A stretch of DNA of 64,000 bases from HIMB114 sp008638005 (GCA_032681305.1 CP136340.1:248001-312000); one strand, 5' to 3'; shown: positions 25,895 to 35,023, counted from the stretch's first letter. Notes: a model not told the origin generated them from the letters alone. Program-made: numbers and translations.

Positions 25895-28236
25895 TAGTAT
25901 TCTTTTAAAATTTTATCAGAGCTAAAGTTATCAATATTTGTTTTTAATTTAAAACTTTCTGTAATTGTATTCTTTTGATTTGTAAAAATTTTTTTTCCGT
26001 TGTCTGGGTTTATTTTAGCAAATTTAACGGTCTCAGGTGGCTTAAAAAAAGGTATAAAGTTGTCTGGTTTTAGTTCTTTCATAATGTCGTAAAAAACAGG
26101 TAGCGCTGCTCTAGATCCTGTTTCTTTTTTTCCAAGCGTCGAAGGTTCATCAAATCCAATATAAACCCCAACTAATAACTCAGGTGTAAAGCCAATAAAC
26201 CAGGCATCTAAATTTTCATTTGTTGTCCCTGTTTTGCCTGCTAACTCTAAATTTAAGTCTCTTAGTTTTTTACCAGTTCCTCGCTCAACAACACCTTTCA
26301 AAATATTAACAACCTGATACGAAACATCTTCACTAAAAATACGCTCATACCTATTCTCAATGGATGGTGGGTTTGCTGCTGAATATTCATCTAAACAACC
26401 AAGACAAAATAGTTTTTCATTTTTATAAATAGTTTTTCCATCTCGGCTTTGTACTAAATCTACTAAAGTTGGCTCAATTCTCTTTCCACCGTTTACAAAA
26501 GTTCCATAAGCTGAAGTCATTTTTAAAAGTGTTGTTTCTCCAGAACCAAGTGAAGATGATAAGATGTTTGCAGTATCTTTATAAATATTTAATAATTTTG
26601 CTTTTTTATTAATTTTATCAAGACCAACATCATTTGCGATCCTAACGGTCATTAAGTTATTTGATTTTTCAATACCATATCTAAAAAGTTGATCTCCGTA
26701 AAAATTACCTGAGTAATTTTTAGGCTTCCATTTAAACTCATCACGGTTTTGATAAATAACAAATGGCGCATCTAAAATAATTGAATTGGGTTTATAATTA
26801 TTTTCTAATGCGGTTGCGTATACAAAGGGTTTAAACGCTGAGCCTGGCTGTCTATCTGCTTGAGTTGCCCTGTTAAATTGATTAATACTAAAATCAAAAC
26901 CTCCTGATAAAGCAAGAACCCTTCCGCTCCAAGGATCCATGACCACAACTGCACCGTTTGCTTTGGGAACTTGTTCCAGTGACCACAGATTAGATTTATT
27001 AATTTTTTTTACATGGATAACATCACCCATCTTTAAAACATCTTCTACTTTTTTTGGAAAGCCCTCGTGAAGATCTTGGGTGATCCTTCTTTTTGCCCAT
27101 TTTAAATGATCAAATAATATTAAACCTTCTTTGTTACCCTCAACTATAATTTTAGCTCTATTGCTTTCGACATCAGTTACTAAAGCTAACTCAAATTCTT
27201 TTGAGTTTGCTTTTTTACTCTCAACGAGCTGATTAAATTCATCTAAATTATAGTTTTCATATAAAGGGCCAATCCAACCGTGTCTCTTCGAATAAGTAAT
27301 TAAATTTTTATTTAATGCTGAACTTGCAACTTCTTGGATTTTTTTATTCAAAGAAGTCTTTACATACAGACCTTGTCTGTAAAGTTTTTTCTCACCATAT
27401 TGTTCAATTAAGTTTTTTCTTACTTCTTCTATAAAGTAAGAAGGTGAACTGTCTATTTCTAAATTTCTTTTTTTTAAGTTTATTTTATATTTTAAAGATT
27501 TGTCTAACTCCTGCTTGTTAATAAAACTATTTTCATACATTCGCTCTAAGACCCAGTTTTTTCTTGCATTAACTGTCTCGAAATTACGATATGGATTGTA
27601 TTTACTAGGAGCCTTTGGAAGAGCCGCCAACAATGCTGCTTCAGCATTATTGATATCTTTGATGGATTTGTCAAAATAAGTCATGCTGGCTGAGGCTATT
27701 CCATATGATCTTTCTCCAAGATAAATTTCATTTAAATAAAGTTCTAAAATTCTTTTCTTCGACAAGGTCTTTTCAATTCTAAAAGCCAAAATTGCTTCTT
27801 TTACTTTTCTTGCAAGTGACACATCAGAACTTAGTAAAAAGTTTTTTGCAACTTGCTGGGTAATAGTTGAGGCCCCTTCTAATCTTGAACCCGTCATCAC
27901 ATTTTCAATATTTTTAAAAACAGCTCTAGTTATACCAATGGCATCAATTCCTGGGTGCTCATAAAAATTTTTATCTTCTGCGGATAAGAAGGCGTGAATA
28001 ATGTTTTCAGGAACTTGTTCAATATCTACAAACGATCTTCGCTCTCTTGAAAAGTCAGCAATAACATCACCTTTAATATCATAAACTTTAGTGGATACTG
28101 GAGGTTTATAGGTTTTTAAAAAACCAAAGTCCGGAAGACCATTTGAAAAATACCAAAAGAGTGAAAAAATGAGGAATAGGCCTAAAAAACTAAAAATTAA
28201 TATAAAAGCGATAAATCTATTTATAAAATTACTCAT
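25894..28236 (-). CDS. mrcA: Class A penicillin-binding protein 1A
   Basis: Bifunctional peptidoglycan glycosyltransferase/transpeptidase anchored in the inner membrane. Transmembrane helix at about 8-30. The GT51 domain carries EDKNFYEHPGID (catalytic Glu) and GASTITQQVAKN. The transpeptidase domain has the SxxK motif in GSAFKPFVYATAL, SxN in SNNLMTVRIAND, and KTG in LAGKTGTTNENLDAWFIGF. 780 residues, within the usual range. It is the first gene of the unit mrcA-prfB-AsmA-like and diverges from the RNase E/G gene across 112 bases. Confidence 0.95.
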   Translation of the reverse strand: MSNFINRFIAFILIFSFLGLFLIFSLFWYFSNGLPDFGFLKTYKPPVSTKVYDIKGDVIADFSRERRSFVDIEQVPENIIHAFLSAEDKNFYEHPGIDAIGITRAVFKNIENVMTGSRLEGASTITQQVAKNFLLSSDVSLARKVKEAILAFRIEKTLSKKRILELYLNEIYLGERSYGIASASMTYFDKSIKDINNAEAALLAALPKAPSKYNPYRNFETVNARKNWVLERMYENSFINKQELDKSLKYKINLKKRNLEIDSSPSYFIEEVRKNLIEQYGEKKLYRQGLYVKTSLNKKIQEVASSALNKNLITYSKRHGWIGPLYENYNLDEFNQLVESKKANSKEFELALVTDVESNRAKIIVEGNKEGLILFDHLKWAKRRITQDLHEGFPKKVEDVLKMGDVIHVKKINKSNLWSLEQVPKANGAVVVMDPWSGRVLALSGGFDFSINQFNRATQADRQPGSAFKPFVYATALENNYKPNSIILDAPFVIYQNRDEFKWKPKNYSGNFYGDQLFRYGIEKSNNLMTVRIANDVGLDKINKKAKLLNIYKDTANILSSSLGSGETTLLKMTSAYGTFVNGGKRIEPTLVDLVQSRDGKTIYKNEKLFCLGCLDEYSAANPPSIENRYERIFSEDVSYQVVNILKGVVERGTGKKLRDLNLELAGKTGTTNENLDAWFIGFTPELLVGVYIGFDEPSTLGKKETGSRAALPVFYDIMKELKPDNFIPFFKPPETVKFAKINPDNGKKIFTNQKNTITESFKLKTNIDNFSSDKILKEY

Positions 28237-28348
28237 TTATTAACTTTAATTATACATTAAAAAATATTACTATCATTATTATTACAATGAACAAAAAATT
28301 CTTCAAAAATACAATTCTAACAAAAATTAATTTCAAGAAAGATTTATT

Positions 28349-30190
28349 ATGGACAAAAAAATTCTTATTGACGCCTCACAATCAAAACAAACTCGAGTTG
28401 CCATCACAAATAATGGAAACGTTGATGGCTATGAATTTGAAAACGTTGATAAAAAGCAATTAAAAGGCAATATATATTTAGGTAAAGTAAGTCGAATCGA
28501 GCCTTCGCTCCAGGCCGCTTTTGTAGATTTTGGTAATGAAAGACATGGCTTCTTAGCCTTTAATGATATTCAATCTGAATACTATCAATTACCTCAAGCC
28601 GATATTGATGCTCTTCGTCAAGAAGAGGAAGAGATAAGAGAGGAATTAAATAAAGTAACAGAAAATTTAGATGAAAATAATACTGAAAATTTAGAAAACG
28701 ATAATCAAAATGAAAATGATGAATTAAATCAAAACGATGAGATACCTTTAGAGGAAATTAACAATCAAGAAAAAAATGAGAATACTTTAGAAGCTGAAAA
28801 TGGAAACAAACAAGACAATGAAGATGCATTGGAAAGAAAAATTGAAAAAATTAGAAATAAAAGAAAAAAAAGATACAGAATACAAGAGGTTATAAAGCCT
28901 GGTCAGGTAATATTAATTCAAATCGTTAAAGAAGAGAGGGGGAAAAAAGGAGCTGCACTTACTACTTATATTTCACTGGCAGGAAAATATATCGTTTTGA
29001 TGCCTAACACTGCAAAAGGTGGTGGTATATCTCGAAAAATTTTTAACTCTCAAGACAGAAGACATATTAGAGAAATTATCAATACACTTGAGATACCAAA
29101 GACCATGGGTTTAATTGTTAGAACTGCTGGAGCAAAAAAAACTCAGAATGATATTAAAAATGATCTAGAAGTTTTAATTGGTATTTGGGATAAAATTAAA
29201 CATAAAACATTAAATTCTAATGCTCCAAGCTTAATACATGAAGAGGGAGATTTAATTTATAGATCAATAAGAGATTTTTTAACTCATGATACTGAAGAGA
29301 TTATCATAGATGGCAATGAAGCCTATGAAAAAGCTATTGGTTATGCAGATATTATCGCAAAAGACTCGGTAAAAAAAATAAAAAAATATAAAAATAAAGT
29401 TCCTTTATTTCATTCAACAGGAATAGAAAAATATTTAAACAAAATTTATGATGCTAGAGTTACCCTAAAATCAGGTGGTTATCTTATTATCAACCCTACT
29501 GAAGCTTTAGTTGCAATAGATATTAACTCGGGAAAGGCTACTAAAGAAAGAAATATTGAAAAAACTGCATTAGCAACAAACTTAGAAGCAGCAGAAGAAA
29601 TTGCAAGACAAGCAAAGTTAAGAGATTTGGCTGGTTTAATTGTAATTGATTTTATTGATATGGAGAATTTTTCTAATAGGCGTTTAGTTGAGAGAAAAAT
29701 GAAAGAGTCTTTAAGATCTGACAAAGCAAGAACTCAAGTAGGTAGAATTAGTAATTTTGGGCTTCTTGAAATGACGAGGCAAAGATTAAGGGAAAGCTAC
29801 ATTAAATGGGAGACGGTTTTATCTAAAGAGTCTTTTTGCGAAAAAGTTTTAAGAAAAGTAGAGGAAAAAATATTTGATATTTCCAAAGTAAAAAAAGTTG
29901 AGATTGAATTGTCACCTAAAACTATACTTTTTATGAATGAAAATATGAGTGAAGATATTAACTATTTTGAAAAAAAATTTAAATTTAAATCAACTTTTGT
30001 AAAAAATGAAAGCCTACTTTCTAATGAGTTTCAAATTAACTTCTTAGATAATAAAAACAAAATTTTAGATAAGTATGCTGAGATTTCTATAGAGCTAAAA
30101 GATAAAGAGAATAGTAACGATAAGAAGAAAAATAAAAAAAATAAAGTTAGAAAAAAATTTAAGAAAAAAAAAGAAAATAAAAAAAGTTAA
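28349..30190 (+). CDS. Ribonuclease E/G family endoribonuclease
   Basis: Endoribonuclease for mRNA decay and rRNA/tRNA processing. The S1 domain begins at GNIYLGKVSRIEPSLQAAF and is split by a long acidic Asn/Glu-rich insertion (about residues 92-165), a feature also seen in alphaproteobacterial RNase E. Catalytic aspartates are Asp391 in VAIDINSGKAT and Asp434 in LIVIDFIDMENF. After EMTRQRLRESY the CPxC zinc-link of RNase E/G is absent; only one cysteine is found nearby. The C-terminus is a short Lys-rich tail without a long scaffold region, so rne versus rng cannot be settled. It ends flush against thiG. Confidence 0.9.
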   Translation: MDKKILIDASQSKQTRVAITNNGNVDGYEFENVDKKQLKGNIYLGKVSRIEPSLQAAFVDFGNERHGFLAFNDIQSEYYQLPQADIDALRQEEEEIREELNKVTENLDENNTENLENDNQNENDELNQNDEIPLEEINNQEKNENTLEAENGNKQDNEDALERKIEKIRNKRKKRYRIQEVIKPGQVILIQIVKEERGKKGAALTTYISLAGKYIVLMPNTAKGGGISRKIFNSQDRRHIREIINTLEIPKTMGLIVRTAGAKKTQNDIKNDLEVLIGIWDKIKHKTLNSNAPSLIHEEGDLIYRSIRDFLTHDTEEIIIDGNEAYEKAIGYADIIAKDSVKKIKKYKNKVPLFHSTGIEKYLNKIYDARVTLKSGGYLIINPTEALVAIDINSGKATKERNIEKTALATNLEAAEEIARQAKLRDLAGLIVIDFIDMENFSNRRLVERKMKESLRSDKARTQVGRISNFGLLEMTRQRLRESYIKWETVLSKESFCEKVLRKVEEKIFDISKVKKVEIELSPKTILFMNENMSEDINYFEKKFKFKSTFVKNESLLSNEFQINFLDNKNKILDKYAEISIELKDKENSNDKKKNKKNKVRKKFKKKKENKKS

Positions 30191-30964
30191 TTATTTTATT
30201 TTTCTCTTATGTGTCGTTGAGTTTGAGGCTACTTCTGACCTAGTCATAATACCTGAAAGATAAGACATTCGGCCAGCATTAACAGCTAATTTCATAGCTT
30301 CAGCCATTAATATGGGTTTTTTAGCTTTAGCAATCGCTGTATTCACTAAGACGCCATCACATCCTAATTCCATCGCAACACTCGCATCAGATGCGCATCC
30401 AATTCCCGCATCAACAATTACCGGTATTTTTGATCTTTGTTTGATAATCTTAATATTGTTTTTATTAGGTATGCCATTCCCCGACCCTATAAAGGAACCA
30501 AGGGGCATTACAGCCACAGCGCCCAAATCTTCTAACTGTTTGCAAGCAATAGGATCGTCAGAGCAATAAACCATTACATCAAATTTTTCTTTAACCAATA
30601 TTTTTGTACACTTTAAAGTTTCAGCCATGTTTGGATATAAAGTTTCCTTGTCACCTAAAACTTCTAATTTGACTAAATTCCATCCACCGCTTTCTCTTGC
30701 CAATCTTAATACCCTCAGAGCATCCTCTGAATTAAAGCAGCCTGCGGTATTCGGTAAATATCTAATTTTTTTTGGATTAATATAATCCATAAGCAAAGGT
30801 TCATTTTTATCTAAAACATTTACTCTTCTAACTGCAACTGTGACCATATCAGCTCCCGATGCTTTTACAGCTTTTGCAGTTTCAGAAAAATTTTTATATT
30901 TTCCTGTTCCCACAATTAATCTTGATTTAAAACTATAACGACCTACTTTAAAATGATCCTTCAT
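30191..30964 (-). CDS. thiG: Thiazole synthase ThiG
   Basis: Forms the thiazole phosphate of thiamine from deoxyxylulose phosphate, dehydroglycine and ThiS thiocarboxylate. Motifs: SRLIVGTGKYKNF near the start, VTVAVRRVN, KIRYLPNTAGCFN, WNLVKLEVLGD with the Schiff-base lysine, PLGSFIGSGNGIPN, VIVDAGIGCASDAS. 257 residues, full length. It starts at the last base of the thiS stop. No other thiamine genes are in the window. Confidence 0.95.
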   Translation of the reverse strand: MKDHFKVGRYSFKSRLIVGTGKYKNFSETAKAVKASGADMVTVAVRRVNVLDKNEPLLMDYINPKKIRYLPNTAGCFNSEDALRVLRLARESGGWNLVKLEVLGDKETLYPNMAETLKCTKILVKEKFDVMVYCSDDPIACKQLEDLGAVAVMPLGSFIGSGNGIPNKNNIKIIKQRSKIPVIVDAGIGCASDASVAMELGCDGVLVNTAIAKAKKPILMAEAMKLAVNAGRMSYLSGIMTRSEVASNSTTHKRKIK

Positions 30965-31164
30965 TATCCCCCGCCTATAAAAGTTACGACTTCAACTTTA
31001 TCATTATTTTTAAACTTAAATGATTTATATTTTTCTTTAGGAACAACAGCTTTATTTACCTCAATTGCAACTTTTGATGATTTAATGTTAATTTTTTTCA
31101 ACAAATTAACGATAGAGTCTTTTGAATTAATTTTAAATTTTTTGCCATTTAACTGAATTTGCAT
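30964..31164 (-). CDS. thiS: ThiS sulfur-carrier protein
   Basis: Ubiquitin-like sulfur carrier of thiazole synthesis, 66 residues. The beta-grasp pattern ends in VEVVTFIGGG; the Gly-Gly end is adenylated and thiocarboxylated. The phrase VAIEVNKAVVPKEKY is typical of ThiS. Directly upstream of thiG and overlapping it by one base. It diverges from aroQ across 30 bases. Confidence 0.93.
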   Translation of the reverse strand: MQIQLNGKKFKINSKDSIVNLLKKINIKSSKVAIEVNKAVVPKEKYKSFKFKNNDKVEVVTFIGGG

Positions 31165-31194
31165 TATGAGTATTTATTATTTTCAATTTAACAA

Positions 31195-31635
31195 ATGTCA
31201 AAAAAAATAGAAATTATTAACGGACCAAACTTAAACTTACTTGGTAAAAGAGAGCCAGATATTTACGGGAAGTCTACATTGGAAGATATTAATAAAGATT
31301 TATCTAGTTACGCAAAAAAAATTGGGCTGGATGTCTCGTTTTTTCAATCTAATATTGAAGGTGAAATTGTTGATCACATACAACAAAGTGAAAAAAGTGA
31401 CGGAATTATAATTAATGCAGCTGCTTTCACTCATACGTCAGTTGCAATTTTAGATGCCTTGAAGAGTTTAAGTATTCCTAAAATAGAAGTTCACATTTCG
31501 AATATTTACAAAAGAGAAGAGTTCAGGCATAAATCGTTAATAAGCCAAACGGTCGATGGTGTCATTTGTGGCTTTGGAATTAACAGTTACAAATTGGCGT
31601 TGGAAGGGATTAAAAATATTTTAGATGGAAATTGA
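31195..31635 (+). CDS. aroQ: 3-dehydroquinate dehydratase, type II
   Basis: Third step of the shikimate pathway. 146 residues, standard length. Motifs: INGPNLNLLGKREPDIYG (active Tyr in the flexible loop), FFQSNIEGEIVDHIQ, IINAAAFTHTSVAI, EVHISNIYKREEFRHKSL (catalytic His), VDGVICGFGINSY. Its 3' end overlaps the accB ATG by 11 bases, a common arrangement aroQ-accB-accC in alphaproteobacteria. Confidence 0.95.
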   Translation: MSKKIEIINGPNLNLLGKREPDIYGKSTLEDINKDLSSYAKKIGLDVSFFQSNIEGEIVDHIQQSEKSDGIIINAAAFTHTSVAILDALKSLSIPKIEVHISNIYKREEFRHKSLISQTVDGVICGFGINSYKLALEGIKNILDGN

Positions 31636-32038
31636 TAAAAATAAAATCAAAGAATTAGTTAAAATTTTAGATGAGTTAAAACTCACCGAACTTAGTTATT
31701 CGGATGGAAAAAATTCAATTAAAGTTGGAAAAGGCGCTTCAGTTATTGCTGGATCTCAAACTCAGGTTTCAAACTCAGCTTCGCAAAATAAAACTAATCA
31801 GAAATTTAATGGAGTTAAAAGTCCAATGGTTGGGACAGCTTACTTGGCACCTGAGCCTGGAGCTAAACCCTTTGTGTCAGTTGGTTCTAAAGTAAAAAAA
31901 GGTGATACCGTTTTAATTATTGAAGCTATGAAAACAATGAACCACATATCAGCCACTCAAGACGGTGTAGTCGAAGAAGTTTGTGTTAATGATGGTGAGT
32001 CTGTAGAATTTGATCAAGAATTAATCAAAATTAAATGA
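31625..32038 (+). CDS. accB: Biotin carboxyl carrier protein of acetyl-CoA carboxylase
   Basis: Carries biotin between biotin carboxylase and carboxyltransferase in fatty-acid synthesis. 137 residues. The biotinyl domain is the C-terminal half, with the biotin lysine Lys103 in EAMKTMNHI. The N-terminal helix and a Ser/Gln/Asn-rich linker are as in other AccB. The stop overlaps the accC start by four bases (ATGA). Confidence 0.95.
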   Translation: MEIDKNKIKELVKILDELKLTELSYSDGKNSIKVGKGASVIAGSQTQVSNSASQNKTNQKFNGVKSPMVGTAYLAPEPGAKPFVSVGSKVKKGDTVLIIEAMKTMNHISATQDGVVEEVCVNDGESVEFDQELIKIK

Positions 32039-33381
32039 TTAAAAAAGTTCTCATCGCAAATCGCGGTGAAATCGCTGTAAGAATAATAAGGGCCTGCAAA
32101 GAACTGGGTATCAAAAGTGTAGCCGTACACTCTTCTGTTGATAAAGATGCAATGCATGTCCAATTAGCTAATGAAAGTGTTTGCATTGGACCAGCTAAAG
32201 CTAGTGATAGCTATTTAAGCATTCCTAATTTGTTATCTGCCTATGAGCTCACAGGAGCTGATGCGATTCACCCTGGTTACGGTTTTCTTTCTGAAAATTA
32301 TCAATTTTCAAAAATTTTAGAAGATCACAAAATTAATTTTATTGGTCCTTCTTCAAGCTTAATAAAAAAAATGGGAGATAAAATTGAGGCTAAAAAGATA
32401 GCTAAAGAATTGGGTCTGCCTACTATTAAAGGATCTGATAAAGGCATAACTGACCTAAACGAAGCAAAAAAAATTGCCAGTGAAATTGGTTACCCAGTAC
32501 TTATCAAAGCTGCGGGTGGTGGTGGTGGCAAGGGAATGAAAATTGTCTATGAAAGTAAAGATTTAGAGAAAAACGTTATAGACGCAAAAAGTGAAGCTAA
32601 AAAATTTTTTAATAACGATGAAGTTTTTATAGAAAAGTTTTTTGAAAATCCACGGCATATTGAAGTTCAAATATTATCTGATGAAAAAAAAGTTGTTCAC
32701 CTGGGTGAAAGGGATTGTACAGTACAAAGACGTTATCAAAAATTAGTCGAAGAAAGCCCAAGCCCTGTTTTGACAGAAAAAGAAAGGCAAACTTTGCTTT
32801 CAACGTGTACTGAAAGTATGGCTAAACTTGGCTACAAAGGCGCAGGGACACTAGAGTTTATTTATGAAAAAGGTGAATTTTATTTTCTTGAAATGAATAC
32901 AAGGCTTCAAGTTGAACACCCTGTTTCAGAAGCAGTTACTGGCGTTGATTTAGTAAAAAGGCAAATTGAAATTGCAGCAACAAATAATTTAGACCTTGAA
33001 CAATCTGACATTAATTTTAACGGACATGCGATTGAATGTAGAATTAATGCAGAAAATTATAAAAAAAATTTTCAGCCAAGTGCAGGAAAAATAAATTCTT
33101 GTCATATACCATCAGGACCTGGGACACGGGTAGATACGGCTATTTATCAAGGTTATATGGTTCAACCCTTTTATGACAGTATGATAGCAAAGCTTATTTC
33201 CCATGGAAGAGATAGAAATTCTGCCATTGCAAGGTCTCTTCGGGCTCTTGATGAATTTGTTATATCAGGAATAGATACAACTATTGATCTTCAACAAGAG
33301 ATTTTAAAACATAAAGATTTTTTAAGTTTTAATTATGATGTTAACTGGTTAGCTAAATCAGACATTTTGATTAAAAGTTAG
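32035..33381 (+). CDS. accC: Biotin carboxylase of acetyl-CoA carboxylase
   Basis: ATP-grasp enzyme that carboxylates biotin on AccB. 448 residues, typical. Motifs: LIANRGEIAVRIIRACKELG, HPGYGFLSEN, KAAGGGGGKGMKIV (ATP loop), ERDCTVQRRYQKLVEE, FLEMNTRLQVEHPVSE with the catalytic Glu/Arg. The stop TAG overlaps the minus-strand TAA of the DUF2155 gene, so the two genes overlap by four bases tail to tail. Confidence 0.96.
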   Translation: MIKKVLIANRGEIAVRIIRACKELGIKSVAVHSSVDKDAMHVQLANESVCIGPAKASDSYLSIPNLLSAYELTGADAIHPGYGFLSENYQFSKILEDHKINFIGPSSSLIKKMGDKIEAKKIAKELGLPTIKGSDKGITDLNEAKKIASEIGYPVLIKAAGGGGGKGMKIVYESKDLEKNVIDAKSEAKKFFNNDEVFIEKFFENPRHIEVQILSDEKKVVHLGERDCTVQRRYQKLVEESPSPVLTEKERQTLLSTCTESMAKLGYKGAGTLEFIYEKGEFYFLEMNTRLQVEHPVSEAVTGVDLVKRQIEIAATNNLDLEQSDINFNGHAIECRINAENYKKNFQPSAGKINSCHIPSGPGTRVDTAIYQGYMVQPFYDSMIAKLISHGRDRNSAIARSLRALDEFVISGIDTTIDLQQEILKHKDFLSFNYDVNWLAKSDILIKS

Positions 33382-33764
33382 CCGCAATTTTTTAAAGTTA
33401 TATCATAATTAGGATGCTCAATTACATTGATTGCTGCATTCGTTGCAAACATCCAATTATTAAACAAAAATACTCTGTCTCTTGATGGATTTTTAATGTC
33501 TTTAATTTGTACTAGCGCTGAGGTTTCCAATATTCCTTTCCTTGAGTCTAAAATACACTTGTCAACATAGATTTCAAAATCCTTAACAGTATTAATTTTT
33601 TTAATATTTATTTTTTCAATACTTCGTCTAGAGGTAATTTTGTCAATTATGTTTAATTCAACAAAATTATTTTCATTTTCTAATATTTTGACCTGCTCAT
33701 TTGATTTGGATTCAAATTGAAGAAATATTAAGAAAACAAATAAATAAACTATTTTGGTTGCCAT
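33378..33764 (-). CDS. DUF2155 family exported protein
   Basis: Small exported protein of 128 residues with a signal peptide (about 1-20). The mature part follows the DUF2155 pattern: IIDKITSRRSIEKINIKK, a central cysteine (DKCILD), VFLFNNWMFATNAAINVIEHPNYD and a terminal LKNCG, so two cysteines may be paired. In alphaproteobacteria this family regularly lies between NDUFA12 and acetyl-CoA carboxylase genes, exactly as here. Molecular function unknown. Its start overlaps the end of the NDUFA12 gene by 16 bases. Confidence 0.85.
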   Translation of the reverse strand: MATKIVYLFVFLIFLQFESKSNEQVKILENENNFVELNIIDKITSRRSIEKINIKKINTVKDFEIYVDKCILDSRKGILETSALVQIKDIKNPSRDRVFLFNNWMFATNAAINVIEHPNYDITLKNCG

Positions 33765-34102
33765 CTTTTATAGGGCGATTTCTTATCATGATTTGGTAGA
33801 TAAGCTTTTTTTGTTCCTGTAAGATTTTTTTTGTGCTCTTTTTGCCATGAAAAATTATTAAACTGTATTTTATCAGGCGTGACTTTGATCGTTTTATGTA
33901 ACCATGAATGCCATTCGGGAGGTACTGTTGAAGCATCTACAATGCCACTATATATCACCCATCTTTTGGTATCGTCTTTATTTTTATAATATTTATTTTT
34001 AAACTGATCTTCACCCACTTTGACTCCAAACAAAGATGTTTGAATGAAAGTTCCTATAGTTTGACTATTCCACCATGAAAAGATTAGTTTAAATAAATTC
34101 AT
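33749..34102 (-). CDS. NDUFA12-type NADH:ubiquinone oxidoreductase accessory subunit
   Basis: Homologue of the mitochondrial complex I accessory subunit B17.2/NDUFA12, an alphaproteobacterial trait. 117 residues from the ATG at 34102 (MNLFKLIFSWWNSQTIGT); the open frame reaches a TTG at 34114 but the ATG matches family N-termini. Motifs: GTFIQTSLFGVKVGEDQFKN, RRWVIYSG written here as KRWVIYSGIVDASTVPPEWH, WLHKT, and NHDKKSPYKRWQPK. The main nuo operon is not in the window. Confidence 0.9.
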   Translation of the reverse strand: MNLFKLIFSWWNSQTIGTFIQTSLFGVKVGEDQFKNKYYKNKDDTKRWVIYSGIVDASTVPPEWHSWLHKTIKVTPDKIQFNNFSWQKEHKKNLTGTKKAYLPNHDKKSPYKRWQPK

Positions 34103-34164
34103 TAACACACTCAAAAGTTGTTTTTTTTTTCGTTAGACTTATAACAAAGAGTAACTTAGAAAAC

Positions 34165-34190
34165 TATACTATTAATTGATTCTTAAGGAA
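34165..34190 (+). promoter_or_regulatory. Candidate -10 box and Shine-Dalgarno for the TSCPD-type gene
   Basis: TATACT at 34165-34170 matches the -10 consensus at five of six positions. TAAGGA ending at 34189, with AAGGAA at 34185-34190, lies five bases before the ATG at 34196. This is one of the few clear ribosome binding sites in the window. No strong -35 is seen. Motif-based. Confidence 0.4.
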
Positions 34191-34195
34191 AATTT

Positions 34196-35023
34196 ATGAA
34201 GAAATATGTAGCCGAAAGTTTTTACACCTGTCTTTTTAAAATTAGTCACAAACTAAATGAGATTACCAATGACTCTTTAAAAGATTTAGACAAAAGAGAT
34301 GATGGAAAATTTGAAATTATTGATGTCAAATTCAACAAAAGAAAAACAAAAGCTATTGGAGATATTAAATCACCAACTAATTCAAAAAATGAAAGTGAAG
34401 ACCTAAAAAATCTTATACAAAACAGTGTTACTGAGAACCAAAAAGCAACTCAAGCTCAAGATAACAGTCAATTAAAAGATAAAAATTTTAATTTTCGAAG
34501 AAGAATGCCAGATAGAAGAAAGGCATACATTCAAAAAGCAACCATTGGAGAAAATAAAGTTTATCTTCATATTGGAGAGTATGAGGATGGCAAAATTGGC
34601 GAAATCTTTATTGATACTAACAAAGAAGGTGAGCTTGTAAAATCAATGATGAACAACTTTGCTATAGCAATCTCTCTTGGTTTACAATACGGGGTTCCAT
34701 TAGAAGAGTATGTTGATGCATTCATTGATACAAAATTTGAACCCTCAGGAAAAGTTAATGGAAATGATAGAATTTTAAGTGCAACTTCTATCTTAGATTA
34801 TATTTTTAGAGAATTAGCGGTTTCTTACTTGGGAAGAGAAGATCTTGCGCACACACCTTCGATTAAAAAAGCAGAATCTGGCGAGGTTTCAAGTCCAGAA
34901 GAAGCTAAGTTCTTAGATGTTCTTAAAAATGTTACAAGTAAAGGGTTTGTAAGAAATCAATACAAAGAAAAGTTGGTTGATCTATCCAATATAAGATTAA
35001 ATATTAAAAGTAAAAAAGCTTAA
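34196..35023 (+). CDS. Free-standing NrdJ C-terminal (TSCPD-type) domain protein
   Basis: 275 residues. Residues about 100-225 (RRRMPDRRKAYIQKATIGE, YLHIGEYEDGKIGEIFID, MNNFAIAISLGLQYGVPLEEYVDAF, TSILDYIFRELAVSYLGREDLAH) closely match the extreme C-terminal domain of alphaproteobacterial vitamin B12-dependent ribonucleotide reductase NrdJ. The catalytic barrel is absent and there is no CxxC pair, so it cannot be a reductase by itself. The N-terminal 95 residues are Lys/Asn-rich and unrecognised, with one cysteine. It stands alone between NDUFA12 and aspS with its own apparent promoter and a good Shine-Dalgarno. Role unknown; nucleotide binding or RNR regulation are only guesses. Confidence 0.75.
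   Translation: MKKYVAESFYTCLFKISHKLNEITNDSLKDLDKRDDGKFEIIDVKFNKRKTKAIGDIKSPTNSKNESEDLKNLIQNSVTENQKATQAQDNSQLKDKNFNFRRRMPDRRKAYIQKATIGENKVYLHIGEYEDGKIGEIFIDTNKEGELVKSMMNNFAIAISLGLQYGVPLEEYVDAFIDTKFEPSGKVNGNDRILSATSILDYIFRELAVSYLGREDLAHTPSIKKAESGEVSSPEEAKFLDVLKNVTSKGFVRNQYKEKLVDLSNIRLNIKSKKA

Noticed and set aside
28287..28463. 58-codon frame starting upstream of and overlapping the RNase E/G start, as a possible leader peptide
   Set aside because: No ribosome binding site, Lys/Asn/Leu-rich as expected from chance in AT-rich DNA, and more than half of it is a shifted reading of the RNase gene.
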